Below are positions 46,199 through 57,900 of a stretch of 64,000 nt of DNA, piece after piece. The notes below the pieces were generated by a model. It worked only from the letters and a program-made list of their open reading frames with translations, was not told the origin of the DNA and did no database searches. Source of the stretch: Mycobacterium stomatepiae (lineage in GTDB: Bacteria; Actinomycetota; Actinomycetes; Mycobacteriales; Mycobacteriaceae); NCBI RefSeq assembly GCF_010731715.1, contig NZ_AP022587.1, forward strand, positions 1,178,001 through 1,242,000, written 5' to 3'. The first letter of the stretch is position 1. The number at the start of each line of letters is the position of its first letter. The position numbers and the translations under genes were made by a program.

Positions 46199-47005
46199 TT
46201 ATGGCTTGCGCCAGAGCACGCCGGTGCCGTCGATTTCCTCGATCTCGGCGGTTATTCCGTGCTTCTCGCGGTAGTCAGCCACCGCCTGCTCACACGCCTT
46301 CAGGGCGTGATAGTCGTCGATAATGCAATAGCCACCCGACGACAATCGCGGATAAAGGGCGTCCAGTGCCTGGATCGTCGATTCGTACAGATCGCCATCG
46401 AGCCGCAACACCGCAATTTGCTGGACCGGAGCGTCAGCTAACGTGTGCTTGAACCAGCCGGGGATAAAGCGAACCTGGTCATCAAGCAGACTGTAGCGCT
46501 CGAAATTCGCCCTGACTTCCGCCTCCGGCACGCCCAATATTTTCGCGTGACGGTGCAGCTTAATCCCTTTATCCGCTTTGTAATTCACAGTATCGGGCGG
46601 TGGCACTCCGGCAAACGAATCAGCCAGCCACACGGTTCGCGTGTGGTCTCCGTAAACCGAAAGGACCGCACGCATCAAAATCGAAGCGCCGCCGCGCCAC
46701 ACGCCACACTCGACCAGGTCGCCCGGCACGCCGTCGGTCAGCACCGTCTCGACGCAATTCTGCAGGCTGGTCAGCCGCTGCATGCCTATCATTGTCAGGG
46801 CGTCAGTCGGCCAATCCAGGCCCAAATCCCGCGCATGCTGGTCAAAGGGATATTTACGCACCAGCATAAAATTGCGGGTATTGAAAACGGGCCGCCCCAG
46901 GCGATACCACCCGACGGGCACCAGCTGATCCTGGCCGTATCGGGTGAGGTCACGACGGAGCAGGTCGAGATACGCCGAACGCGAATCAGTTTCAGTCGCG
47001 GTCAA
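46199..47005 (-). CDS. TylF/macrocin-type O-methyltransferase (copy 2)
   Basis: This 268-residue paralogue of the gene at 42306 has the same SAM loop (GDLVECGVWRGGASILMRA), active-site segment and C terminus. GTG 47005 gives TATETDSRSAYL. Differences from copy 1 gather around residues 155-185, close to the substrate pocket, so the two may methylate different hydroxyls. It precedes the glycosyltransferase at 44908 and was probably transcribed with it. Confidence 0.88.
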   Translation of the reverse strand: MTATETDSRSAYLDLLRRDLTRYGQDQLVPVGWYRLGRPVFNTRNFMLVRKYPFDQHARDLGLDWPTDALTMIGMQRLTSLQNCVETVLTDGVPGDLVECGVWRGGASILMRAVLSVYGDHTRTVWLADSFAGVPPPDTVNYKADKGIKLHRHAKILGVPEAEVRANFERYSLLDDQVRFIPGWFKHTLADAPVQQIAVLRLDGDLYESTIQALDALYPRLSSGGYCIIDDYHALKACEQAVADYREKHGITAEIEEIDGTGVLWRKP

Positions 47006-47247
47006 AACTGCCCCCTACTTGCCATGCCTCTACTCCCATGTGTCAACCGGTTGTTCAGCCTAGACGTCCACCGACGCCGCCAATGCATTTCGCGGTTTTC
47101 CCTCGAGCCTCCGGCGCCACCTGACCTCAGCACGACGCGTGACTTCACGGGATCGGCGCCCCAGAACGTTCCTGCGCCGACGCCACGGCCAGTCGAACCT
47201 GCCGGGCCCCGACGGCGTGTGGCACTCTACCGCCAATTGCGGTCAAG

Positions 47248-48348
47248 CTAACGCATCCGGTCGAGCTTACCCAGTCCGGTGATCTCGAGACTCACCGACT
47301 TCCGCGACCCGGCCACCCCCAGCAGGAAAAGCACGTCTCCTATCGGGGCGCCCAGCCAAAATCGCCAGAACGGCTTTCGCAAGAACTTCACGGCGAAGCT
47401 ACCCTCCCCAATCAGCCAATACACCGGGACCGCGACCATGCGGTAGAAGATGCGCTTCCATCGCGCGGAAACCATCTCGAGATTCATCTCCATCATCTCG
47501 AGGCCCCAAGCGCGGTACTGCCATTCCAATTCGTAGCGTGACTGAAACTGGAAGAAGGCCCGCATTTCACCATTGGTGACGAGATACTCGTCGAAGACGA
47601 GGATCGAACCCGGAACGAACCGTTCCTTGCACGTTTCCAACGCGTGCAGGCAACTCTCGTAGGTGTCCAGATCCATATGAAACAACCTGATCGGCGCATT
47701 CGGCCGCTCGGCGAGAAACGGGGCCAGCGTGTCGTAGGTGCTTCCCTTGATGAACTGGACTTTACGACCGAGGGCGTCGGGCAGCCCCTCGTGGAAATTC
47801 ACGCCGGTATCGTGCATAAAGCGCTGCGCGAACGGATCTGACAAAGAAAACGTTCCGCGTTTGACGACATGGTCCTCGAGTTTCCAGTCCTCCACGAGAC
47901 CCTCGAAGCTGTCGAAACCGTAAACCATCCGGCCGCTCGCATCCGATATCAGCCTTGTCGACCATCCGATCCAGACACCGAGGTCGAGGATTAATTCGTC
48001 GGAGTCCCCCAGAGATGGCCCGGCCAAACCCGAGGCCTCCGACAACAACGTGTGGTCTCGGATTCGGCGCAGACGCAAATCCTCCATGGTCTTATGAATG
48101 AACTCGCGATAGGCGTCGTCATAGATCTTGGTGTCACGGGCATACAGGTTGGGAATGAAGCGATCCCGCCCCGGATAAACGATGCGTGCGCCTAGGAGCA
48201 ACACCAGGATTGCGCCGATTGCGATGAGCAGGGCCGGCTCGAAGTAGCATGCCGCAGCCACGACGAGCGCAATCCCGATGAGGACCGCTTTCCACAGACG
48301 ATGAACTGCCGTCCGCTCCACTGCCCGCCTGTCCACCACAACGCCCAC
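47248..48348 (-). CDS. Membrane-anchored TylF-like methyltransferase
   Basis: This protein has 366 residues from GTG 48348, preceded by GGGAGGTGA. Two N-terminal helices (AVLIGIALVVAAACYF and LLIAIGAILVLLLGARIVY, residues about 21-60) anchor a cytoplasmic methyltransferase domain. That domain has LILDLGVWIGWSTRLI for SAM, VYGFDSFEGL, then RLFHMDLDTYESC and ILVFDEYL. The membrane anchor is not usual for this family and suggests an acceptor that is already lipid-linked. The C-terminal 80 residues contain another hydrophobic stretch (YRMVAVPVYWLIGEGSF). It is the fourth member of the TylF-like family in the window. Confidence 0.8.
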   Translation of the reverse strand: MGVVVDRRAVERTAVHRLWKAVLIGIALVVAAACYFEPALLIAIGAILVLLLGARIVYPGRDRFIPNLYARDTKIYDDAYREFIHKTMEDLRLRRIRDHTLLSEASGLAGPSLGDSDELILDLGVWIGWSTRLISDASGRMVYGFDSFEGLVEDWKLEDHVVKRGTFSLSDPFAQRFMHDTGVNFHEGLPDALGRKVQFIKGSTYDTLAPFLAERPNAPIRLFHMDLDTYESCLHALETCKERFVPGSILVFDEYLVTNGEMRAFFQFQSRYELEWQYRAWGLEMMEMNLEMVSARWKRIFYRMVAVPVYWLIGEGSFAVKFLRKPFWRFWLGAPIGDVLFLLGVAGSRKSVSLEITGLGKLDRMR

Positions 48349-48564
48349 CGGTTCACCTCCCTGTCCTGGCTACATTAGGGCGAATCACCCAAAGTTAATG
48401 AATGAATCACACGATTGCCTAATAAGTCACCCTGGGCTGTACAGCGAACTCGACTTCACGGCGGCGCGCCCCCGGCCCGGCGGACCTTTCCCACGTGGTC
48501 ACAAGTGACGGCGTGACGCGTGCCCAGTCGTTGCACGCCAAGCTGTTCGACGTGCGGCCATCGG

Positions 48565-49698
48565 CTAGTTCCGACCGGCATGTTCTGCTATCGAACGGTT
48601 CGATTCGCGCCCGTGATCGGTTGCCGCGGAAGCGGATTCCCGCTGCCGTTCGATCCATTCCAGCAGTTTTCGCAAACCGTCGTCGAGCGTCCACTTCGGG
48701 CGCCAGTCCAGCACTTCTTGGGCAGGCTCGATATCGCAACTCGCCGCCCGCACGTCGCCATCGCGGAATTTCGATACCACGACCGGTTCGGGGGCCCGGC
48801 AAACGGCGCTGATCGTTTGTGCCAGCTGATGAATCGTGGTCGGGGTGCCCGATCCGATGTCGAGACAGCGTTGTTCGATCGCGGGTTGCTGCACCGAGGC
48901 GAACAGCGCGTCGACCACTTCGTCGATATACACGAAATCGCGCACGATCCGGCCGTCCTCGTAAACTTCCAGCGAATGCTGCTCGCGGGCCAGCCGGGCG
49001 AAGAGTGCCACGATTCCGGTGTACGAATTGGTCAGCGACTGGCCCGGCCCATACACGTTCTGCAGGCGCAGCACACTCACATTCGTGTCGTGCGCGGCGG
49101 TCCAGGCTGCCAAGGTGTGCTCCTGGGCAAGCTTTGTCGCCGCGTAGACGTTGGTGGGCCGGGGCTCGGTTCGGCCCGCGCGGCTCGGCAGGGGCACCGC
49201 GGGTTCACCCGTGGGGCCCTGCGGATCCCAGTTGCCCGCCACCAGCTGAGCGTGGCTGCGCGGCCGCGGGTAGAAGACCTGCCCGCCGCATTCCCAGGCG
49301 CCCTCGCCGTAGACGGCCCTCGACGACGCCAGCACCAGCTGATCGGGGACGATTCCCGCGCGGCTCAACGCATCGAGAAGCTGGGTGGTGCCGACAACGT
49401 TGACCGAGCCGTGCCGCGTCGCCTCCGAGAGCGATTGCGCCGTTCCCGTCTCGGCGGCCAAATGCACGATCTGCGAAGGACGGAACAACCGAAGCACCGC
49501 ATCCCAGTCGGGTGCGTGGGTGACGTCGCCGGTGAACAATCGCACGGACGACGGCAGATCGATCGCCTGCCCTGCGGCGTGCACCTGGGGGTGCAGAACA
49601 TCCATCACAGCGACGTCGTAACCGGCTTTGACCAGGCGGCGCGACAGCGCCGACCCGATGAATCCAGCTCCACCGGTGATAAGCACGGATTTTGACAA
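48565..49698 (-). CDS. NAD-dependent epimerase/dehydratase
   Basis: This extended SDR of 377 residues has SVLITGGAGFIGSALSRRL, VHLAAETGTAQS, SSRAVYGEG and active-site NVYAATK. The TTG 49698 start, with GGGAGA upstream, fits the motif position; TTG 49722 and GTG 49689 are alternatives. An insert of about 40 residues sits between the serine motif and the Tyr-Lys pair. The family acts on nucleotide sugars, for example in making the 6-deoxytalose or rhamnose of GPL. The substrate is not identified. Confidence 0.83.
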   Translation of the reverse strand: MSKSVLITGGAGFIGSALSRRLVKAGYDVAVMDVLHPQVHAAGQAIDLPSSVRLFTGDVTHAPDWDAVLRLFRPSQIVHLAAETGTAQSLSEATRHGSVNVVGTTQLLDALSRAGIVPDQLVLASSRAVYGEGAWECGGQVFYPRPRSHAQLVAGNWDPQGPTGEPAVPLPSRAGRTEPRPTNVYAATKLAQEHTLAAWTAAHDTNVSVLRLQNVYGPGQSLTNSYTGIVALFARLAREQHSLEVYEDGRIVRDFVYIDEVVDALFASVQQPAIEQRCLDIGSGTPTTIHQLAQTISAVCRAPEPVVVSKFRDGDVRAASCDIEPAQEVLDWRPKWTLDDGLRKLLEWIERQRESASAATDHGRESNRSIAEHAGRN

Positions 49699-49895
49699 GA
49701 GCTGACGTCTCCCGTTCGTCAATGGGTCAGGTCGATCATATAGAGGACCGTCCGCGCACTAGCCGCATTCGGTATATAGGTTCCCAGCCGTCGACCCGGT
49801 TGGTTGATAGCCGGATGCTGTACCGCGGTTATCGATAGCGAAGAATATTCGTTATGACGTTGCGGCGCAAATGTTTTCGGCAAACCGGCATATCG

Positions 49896-50897
49896 CTAGG
49901 CCCAAGTTCCCCGGCGCCGGTGCGCCATCGCGACCAGCTCCATCATCGGCATCGCGATCGAAGGCTTCAGAAACCGGTAGAGGGCTTTCTTGGAGTGGGC
50001 GTGGAAATCCTCGAAGGCCGAGCGTAACTCGTGTTCGCTGGCGCTATACGACTCGAAAATGCCATCCAGAGCAGCATTGTCTACTGGCTCGTCATGCGCG
50101 GCCGCGCAGAGCGCGGTGTGCACGGTGGAAATCCAGTCCGCGCCACCGAGCCCTTGCACGCATCCAGAGTGCCGCTGACGCCAGAGATCGGGTGACAGGA
50201 ACTCCTCGATTGCGGCCTCTTGCGGAGCTTTCAGGTCGACCTCCAGCGTCGTGGAGATCCGCTTCACTTCCCGGCGCCAGTCGTCCAGGAAGTCGGCGTA
50301 ATCGACGAAAACGCGCGGCAGGCCGCGCGTGTATCGCTCCGCGAGCAGGCTGTATTTCAGCCACAGCGCCGCCGAGAGGTCCCGCGAAACTCGCCAGGTC
50401 GCGGCGACCGAGGAGATGACCTCCATCGGATGGCGTACCGCGATCACGGCCGCAACCTCGAAGCCGGCCCGTCGCGCGGCTTCGAACCAGAGGGGAGACA
50501 GTGTGGTGATCCGGGGCTCCTTGATCACCAGCAGCGGCGCGACGGGCAGCCCGGTGAGATAGTCCTCGATCTGACCGATGCAAGCGGCCTTCTCCTTGGC
50601 GTCCAGAGCGCCGTCGTCCATCGAGCGCAGCGACGGGTCGAACCACGCGCTCTGGTGGCGATGCAGGATGGTTTCGTTGATGGCGATGGCTTTACGCGGT
50701 TCCCAGTAGCCGCGCGGATTGCCGGCGTCGGCGCCCAGCATCCCGGTCGGCAGGGCGCCTCCGGAGAGGGACAGAACGCGAGTAATCGCCGACGTTCCCG
50801 ATCGTTGCGGCCCGAGCACGAACAGGACGACCCTGCGATGTGCGCTCTTGACCTGGCGCGCGTTCTTGGCCCGACCGACCGTCGCCGTCACGGTCAC
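49896..50897 (-). CDS. Sulfotransferase family protein
   Basis: This 333-residue protein has the PAPS 5'-phosphate loop FVLGPQRSGTSAI (residues about 26-38) and the 3'-phosphate segment AVIAVRHPMEVISSVAATW (about 160-178). Between them are YWEPRKAIAINE and the LLVIKEPRITTLSP strand, typical of bacterial sulfotransferase-3 types. Sulfated GPL exist in some mycobacteria (known from M. fortuitum-group work), so a surface glycolipid is a fair guess for the acceptor. It is the last accessory gene before the conserved flank. Confidence 0.83.
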   Translation of the reverse strand: MTVTATVGRAKNARQVKSAHRRVVLFVLGPQRSGTSAITRVLSLSGGALPTGMLGADAGNPRGYWEPRKAIAINETILHRHQSAWFDPSLRSMDDGALDAKEKAACIGQIEDYLTGLPVAPLLVIKEPRITTLSPLWFEAARRAGFEVAAVIAVRHPMEVISSVAATWRVSRDLSAALWLKYSLLAERYTRGLPRVFVDYADFLDDWRREVKRISTTLEVDLKAPQEAAIEEFLSPDLWRQRHSGCVQGLGGADWISTVHTALCAAAHDEPVDNAALDGIFESYSASEHELRSAFEDFHAHSKKALYRFLKPSIAMPMMELVAMAHRRRGTWA

Positions 50898-51137
50898 GAC
50901 TCCGTGCGGGGTACGGCGCGGAAGGCACCGCTACATCGACTTTTACTCACTGCCCGACGTAATTGACGGAACGGTAGAAAAATAAACGCGGGCGCGTCGG
51001 TTGCGTACGTGTCTTGGCACAACGGAAACTCTTTCGCTCGGCCCCCTACCTCGTGGTTCTTTGGTGGTAACCGGGCGTTCACCATCGAGGGTTGCCTGAT
51101 TTTACCGCTTAACCCGAGGTTGCGACGCCTAACGGAG

Positions 51138-52424
51138 TCAGCCGGCGACCGCCCCCTGCTCGCCGAACGGCGACCCGAACTCGGTAACGGGCCGAAAACT
51201 CCGCTTGCGGGCCTTGCCGACACCCACCTTGAGCAGGTTGCCCAGCGTGGCCACCCCGGAGTGATCCAGCACCAGGAAGGGCGACAGCAGCCGGTTGTGC
51301 ACGAACGCGAACGCCAGCCCCGACGCGGGGTCGGCCCAGCCGAACGACCCGCCCATCCCCACGTGACCAAAGCCCGGCATCACATTGCCGAACGGCACGC
51401 TGTGATAGCCGAGGTGGAATGACAAGGGCATCATGATGTTTCGGTCCCGTTTCAGGCTGCGCCGTCCGGTCAGTCCGGCGACGATCTCGGGCGACAAGAA
51501 CCGGGTGCCGTCGATCTCACCGTCGTTGGCGATGGCGCCGTACATCCGAGCCAGCCCGCGGGCCGTCGCCACCCCGTTCGCCGCCGGCATCTCGGCGTCC
51601 AGCAGTGGAATATCGCCCTGCACGGCGGCCATCACGCCGCGGAAGTACAGCGAGCGGAATCCACCGGACAGCTCCGTAGCCACTTTGCGTGCCGCGTAGC
51701 CGATGATCGGATTGCCGATGACGTTCTGCGGCATGATGATCTCCGCGACCCGGGTGGGCGCGCCGGCGGGTGGCCGGCCGAGGTGCATACCATCGGTGCC
51801 CAGCGGCTCGGCCAGTTCTTCGCGAATCAGCGCGCGCATGCCCTTGCCGGTGACGGCCCGGGCCAGGCCGGACATCAGCCAGCCGAAGGTCAACGCGTGG
51901 TAAGCGGGTTTCCCCAGCAAGCGTCCGGGCGACGCGGCGGCCAGCCGCTCCTCCATCACCAGGTGATCGAGCAAGTCTTCCTGCGTGGCCCCGCGCAGGC
52001 CCGACAACCCGCCCCGGTGCCGCATCACCTCGCGGACGGTGAGCGTGGATTTCCCGTTGGCCCCGAACTCTCGCCAGTACTCGGCAACCGGGGCTTCGTA
52101 GTCGATCAGCCCCCGATCGGCGAGCCGGTGGATCACCGTCGCGGCCATGCCCTTGGTCGCGGAGAACACCATCGGCGCCCGGTCGGCCGTCCACGGCACC
52201 CGGCCCGCCCGGTCCGACCAGCCCGTCCACACGTCGACAACGGGTTGACCATCGAGATAGACCGCCAGCGCCCCACCGCCGAAGCGGCGACCGGGGAACA
52301 TGCTCGAAAAGCCCCGGACGACGCACGAGAAGTTTGGGTCCGCCGCACCGAACGCACGATGACCTGCGTCAGGGGCATCGTGGGAGGGGTTCGTACGGCG
52401 ATCGACCCCGTTGTCTACCGTCAC
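51138..52424 (-). CDS. lipL: Beta-lactamase-fold serine esterase, LipL-like
   Basis: This 428-residue class C beta-lactamase-type hydrolase has the SxxK nucleophile in FSATKG near residue 88, a Tyr in the YHALTFGWLMSGL region and HVGMGGSFGWADP near the C terminus in place of the KTG box. Position next to meaB and mutB matches M. tuberculosis lipL (Rv1497), an esterase. No signal peptide is evident. It marks the return to genes conserved across slow-growing mycobacteria. Confidence 0.87.
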   Translation of the reverse strand: MTVDNGVDRRTNPSHDAPDAGHRAFGAADPNFSCVVRGFSSMFPGRRFGGGALAVYLDGQPVVDVWTGWSDRAGRVPWTADRAPMVFSATKGMAATVIHRLADRGLIDYEAPVAEYWREFGANGKSTLTVREVMRHRGGLSGLRGATQEDLLDHLVMEERLAAASPGRLLGKPAYHALTFGWLMSGLARAVTGKGMRALIREELAEPLGTDGMHLGRPPAGAPTRVAEIIMPQNVIGNPIIGYAARKVATELSGGFRSLYFRGVMAAVQGDIPLLDAEMPAANGVATARGLARMYGAIANDGEIDGTRFLSPEIVAGLTGRRSLKRDRNIMMPLSFHLGYHSVPFGNVMPGFGHVGMGGSFGWADPASGLAFAFVHNRLLSPFLVLDHSGVATLGNLLKVGVGKARKRSFRPVTEFGSPFGEQGAVAG

Positions 52425-52487
52425 AATTTTAAATTTACTTCGGATCCGCCCGCCGGAGGCACAAACACGGATTAATTTACCTTTCCG

Positions 52488-53456
52488 TTAGCGCGACGCG
52501 GCGTCTAAAATTTGCTGTGCCGCCATTGCCGGTGTCAGCTCGCCCGCTTTGACTTGCCGCTCCACATCGGCGCGCATCTTGCGCACCGCCGGGTTGGTCA
52601 TCACCCGGTCCAGGACCGTGTCGCGGACCATCTGCCACGTCCAGTCGACCTGCTGCGCGCGTCGCCGGGTTTCGAATTCGCCGGCCTCGGTGAGCACCTG
52701 ACGGTGCCGCTCGACGGTGTCCCACATCTCGGCCAGGCCGCTGCCGTCTATCGCGCTCATCGTGAGAACCGATGGTCGCCAAAGGGTTTCGCGCGGATAG
52801 ATCATCCGGATCGCCGACGACAGCTCCCGGGCGGCTTTGCGCGCCTCGGGCAGGTGCTCGCCGTCGGCCTTGTTGACGACGACGATGTCGGCAAGTTCGA
52901 GCACGCCCTTTTTGATGCCCTGCAGCTGGTCACCGGTGCGGGCCAGGGTCAGCAGCAGGAAGGTGTCGACCATGTTGGCCACGGCCACCTCGGACTGCCC
53001 GACGCCGACGGTTTCGATCAGGATCACGTCGAAACCGGCCGCCTCCAGCAGGACGATGGTCTCCCGAGTGGCCTTTGCTACACCGCCCAGCGTTCCCGAC
53101 GTCGGCGAGGGTCGGATGTAGGCGCCGGGTTGGGCCGCCAATCGCGACATCCGAGTCTTATCGCCGAGGATCGAGCCGCCGGTCCGCGTCGAGGAGGGGT
53201 CGACCGCCAGCACCGCCACCCGGCGGCCGCGGTCGATCAGATGCATGCCCAGCGACTCGATGGTGGTGGACTTTCCGACCCCGGGGACCCCGGTGATGCC
53301 CACCCGGTGCGCCTTTCCGGAGTCCGGCAGCAGATCCAGCAGCAACTGCTGCGCCCGCTCCCGATGGTCGGCACGGGTGGACTCCAGCATCGTGATGGCT
53401 CGCGGCAGCGCCGCGTGATCGCCGTCGCGAATGGCCTGGGCTAGATCTGAGCTCAT
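52488..53456 (-). CDS. meaB: Methylmalonyl-CoA mutase-associated GTPase MeaB
   Basis: This G3E GTPase of 322 residues protects and reloads the B12 mutase. It has the P-loop GVPGVGKSTT near residue 57, LAVDPSSTRTGGSILGDKTRM, the ETVGVGQSE switch motif and the NKAD base-recognition motif. ATG 53456 is preferred because the longer frame adds no conserved residues. It is read from the same strand as mutB and mutA. The mazEF4 toxin-antitoxin pair that I recall between mutB and meaB in M. tuberculosis is absent. Confidence 0.94.
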   Translation of the reverse strand: MSSDLAQAIRDGDHAALPRAITMLESTRADHRERAQQLLLDLLPDSGKAHRVGITGVPGVGKSTTIESLGMHLIDRGRRVAVLAVDPSSTRTGGSILGDKTRMSRLAAQPGAYIRPSPTSGTLGGVAKATRETIVLLEAAGFDVILIETVGVGQSEVAVANMVDTFLLLTLARTGDQLQGIKKGVLELADIVVVNKADGEHLPEARKAARELSSAIRMIYPRETLWRPSVLTMSAIDGSGLAEMWDTVERHRQVLTEAGEFETRRRAQQVDWTWQMVRDTVLDRVMTNPAVRKMRADVERQVKAGELTPAMAAQQILDAASR

Positions 53457-53472
53457 TTCCCGCCCCCGGGGA

Positions 53473-53558
53473 CCGCGAGCTGGGGGCACCTCCCGCTCGC
53501 GGGGGAAAGCACACTGCGAAAAACCCCGGCCAAATTCGCAGTGTGCTTACGCTCGCGG
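53473..53558. repeat. Nested inverted repeats between mutB and meaB
   Basis: Two hairpins share the 117-bp gap. The stronger has perfect 14-bp arms at 53507-53520 and 53535-53548 (AAGCACACTGCGAA / TTCGCAGTGTGCTT) with a 14-base loop. The other has 8-bp arms at 53473-53480 and 53495-53502 (CCGCGAGC / GCTCGCGG). A third GCTCGCGG at 53551-53558 can also pair with 53473-53480. This could be a mutB terminator, an mRNA-stability element or a dispersed repeat. Confidence 0.7.
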
Positions 53559-53573
53559 TTAGGAATAGGCACG

Positions 53574-55835
<2,262 letters not shown>

Positions 55836-55839
55836 CGTG

Positions 55840-57708
55840 TTACGCCCCCAACCGAGTGAGCAGATCCGAAAGGGCTTCGATCGCATTGATTTTGGCAGTC
55901 AGGTATGCATCAGGGCGGTGCTCGGGATCGATGTCGGCGACCGCCTTTTCCGGCCCGGCCAAGTAGATCCGCGATACGCCGGCCGTACGCGCCGCGTCGA
56001 CGATCGCGGCCGCTTCGGTTGCGTACCGCTTGTCGGTGCCGCAGATCACCGCCGCAGGCGATCCCGCCTCGGACACCACCGCGGCGACGCCATCGGCGTC
56101 GAGCGTTCCCGGGTTGACCGCCTCGATGCCACCCGACGCCAGCAGATTCGTCGCGAACGTGGTGCGGATGTTGTGCTCGGCCAGCGGGCCCAGCGGAAGC
56201 AGCAGCGCCTTGGGCCGGGACTCGGTACGAGCCAGGAAGGCATCCGAGCGATCGCGCAGCGCCTCGAATCCCGCGGCGTAGCGCCGCAAGTTCCCGACAT
56301 CGGGCTGACCGATCGAATCGCTTTGCGGCAGTGCGGGTTCGGTGAGGTTAGGAAATTCGTTGACGCCCGTGATCGCGGTGCGGCGATGCGCGATGTCATC
56401 GGCGCGCCGCGCGGCAATCTCGGCGATAACCTCGGCGATGTAGTCGCGAGCGTCGACGAATCCACCGCGGCCCTCGATGGCCTGGAAATGTTCCCAGGCA
56501 CCTTCGGCAATCCGTTTGGTGAGGTCTTCGACGAACCACGATCCCCCGCCGGGGTCCAGCACCCGGCCGACGTGCGATTCCTCCAGCAACAGCAGCTGGG
56601 TATTGCGCGCGATGCGCCGCGCGAAGCTTCGCGCCGTGCCGGGAAAACCGCCCGGGATCGCGATGTCGAACGGGAACACCAGCACGGTGTCGACGCCGCC
56701 GACGCCGGCTCCGAACGCGGCCAGCGTGCAGCGCAGCATGTTCACCCACGGATCGCGCTGGGTCATCATCGGCAGCGACGTCTGGGCGTGCACGATCGCC
56801 CAGCCTGCGTCGGGTTCGCCGACGACGTCGGCGACCCGCGCCCAGAGTTGCCGCGCGGCACGCATTTTGGCGATCGTTAGGAACTGGTCATCGTCGGCGG
56901 CCAGCCGGAAACTAATCTGGCCCAAGGCTTGTCCGACCGGAATCCCCGACTCGGTCAGCACCCGCAGATAGGCCACCGCGGCCGCGATGCTGGCGGCCAG
57001 CTCCCACGTCGCGTTGGCGCCGAGGTTGTGGAAGGCGGGCCCGTCGACGGTGATCGCCCGCACCCCGTGATCGCCGGCCGCCCGCGAGGCGACCGCGACC
57101 ACGTCGTCGATCGCCGGCGCGGGACGTTCGCTCAGTGCCGCGGTCAGCGGGTCGGCGCCCAGGTCTATCGACAGGGTGGCGCGCTGGTCGGATTCGACCT
57201 CGGCCACCAGGGCCAGCGCCGCTTCGGCGGCCGCCGCGTAGTCGGCGCCGGCCTCGAGGATGATCGGCGCCATGCTCAGGTGCACGCCCGCGAGCAGCCC
57301 TTCGAGATCCTGTGGTGCGACACCGTCCGCACCCACCCGCAGTAGCAGCGCGCTGACCCCGTCACCGAGCGCACCCAGCACGGCCGCGTTGGTTTCGGCG
57401 GCGGTGGCCCCGGCGCTCGGAAACGCCTCGACGACCTTCCAGCCGGACTTGACGTCGCGAAACGGGTCTGCGCCGCGCAGATAGGGCCACTCGCCGGGCA
57501 GCGACGGCTCGGGCAGCTCGTCGAAGGCGGTGTAAAGCGGGCGGACGGCGAACCCGTCGTAGGTCGGGGTGTCCAGCAGCTGCTCGGGTTGCTCCCCCAA
57601 CTCGGCGGGTTCCTTGCGCGTGCTTTTGGCAAGCACACCGGCGACCGCGGCGCGCCAACGCTCGCGGACCTCTTCCAGGTCGGCGAGCTCGGGTACATCA
57701 ATGGACAC
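55840..57708 (-). CDS. mutA: Methylmalonyl-CoA mutase small subunit
   Basis: This 622-residue partner subunit of MutB is related to it in fold but catalytically inactive; the C-terminal domain lacks the DxHxxG cobalamin motif. Recognisable segments are [13 protein letters not shown], the [27 protein letters not shown] region and [13 protein letters not shown] 57708 is the start. It leads the leftward mutA-mutB-meaB set. Confidence 0.93.
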   Translation of the reverse strand: MSIDVPELADLEEVRERWRAAVAGVLAKSTRKEPAELGEQPEQLLDTPTYDGFAVRPLYTAFDELPEPSLPGEWPYLRGADPFRDVKSGWKVVEAFPSAGATAAETNAAVLGALGDGVSALLLRVGADGVAPQDLEGLLAGVHLSMAPIILEAGADYAAAAEAALALVAEVESDQRATLSIDLGADPLTAALSERPAPAIDDVVAVASRAAGDHGVRAITVDGPAFHNLGANATWELAASIAAAVAYLRVLTESGIPVGQALGQISFRLAADDDQFLTIAKMRAARQLWARVADVVGEPDAGWAIVHAQTSLPMMTQRDPWVNMLRCTLAAFGAGVGGVDTVLVFPFDIAIPGGFPGTARSFARRIARNTQLLLLEESHVGRVLDPGGGSWFVEDLTKRIAEGAWEHFQAIEGRGGFVDARDYIAEVIAEIAARRADDIAHRRTAITGVNEFPNLTEPALPQSDSIGQPDVGNLRRYAAGFEALRDRSDAFLARTESRPKALLLPLGPLAEHNIRTTFATNLLASGGIEAVNPGTLDADGVAAVVSEAGSPAAVICGTDKRYATEAAAIVDAARTAGVSRIYLAGPEKAVADIDPEHRPDAYLTAKINAIEALSDLLTRLGA

Positions 57709-57900
57709 CGACTGCTCCTGTTTTCGCAGCTATTGGCAACGTTGCTTGAGGTTGGTGAGCAACACTCAACTTGCTAATCAGGCTAAATGATCGGCCCCGC
57801 CGCAAAAAACCGTGGGGTGACGAGGTCTGGGCCGGGACAAGAGCGAAACACCAGGCTCGGGATACAAGTTATTCATTTCCGGCCCGTAACGTTGAGTGAC
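57709..57900. promoter_or_regulatory. Divergent region mutA / TVP38 gene with palindromes
   Basis: A perfect 10-bp palindrome GCAACGTTGC at 57736-57745 lies about 30 bp upstream of mutA. GTTGCT at 57741-57746 also pairs with AGCAAC at 57758-57763. This could be an operator for mutAB. No B12-riboswitch features were seen. The regulator is unknown. Confidence 0.45.

Noticed and set aside
47006..47247. Possible gene in the gap between the TylF copy 2 and the anchored TylF gene
   Set aside because: Plus-strand frames here only extend shadows of the neighbouring methyltransferase and show no family likeness.
57709..57900. Cobalamin riboswitch upstream of mutA
   Set aside because: I could not find the conserved B12-box or the multi-stem layout; only short palindromes are present.
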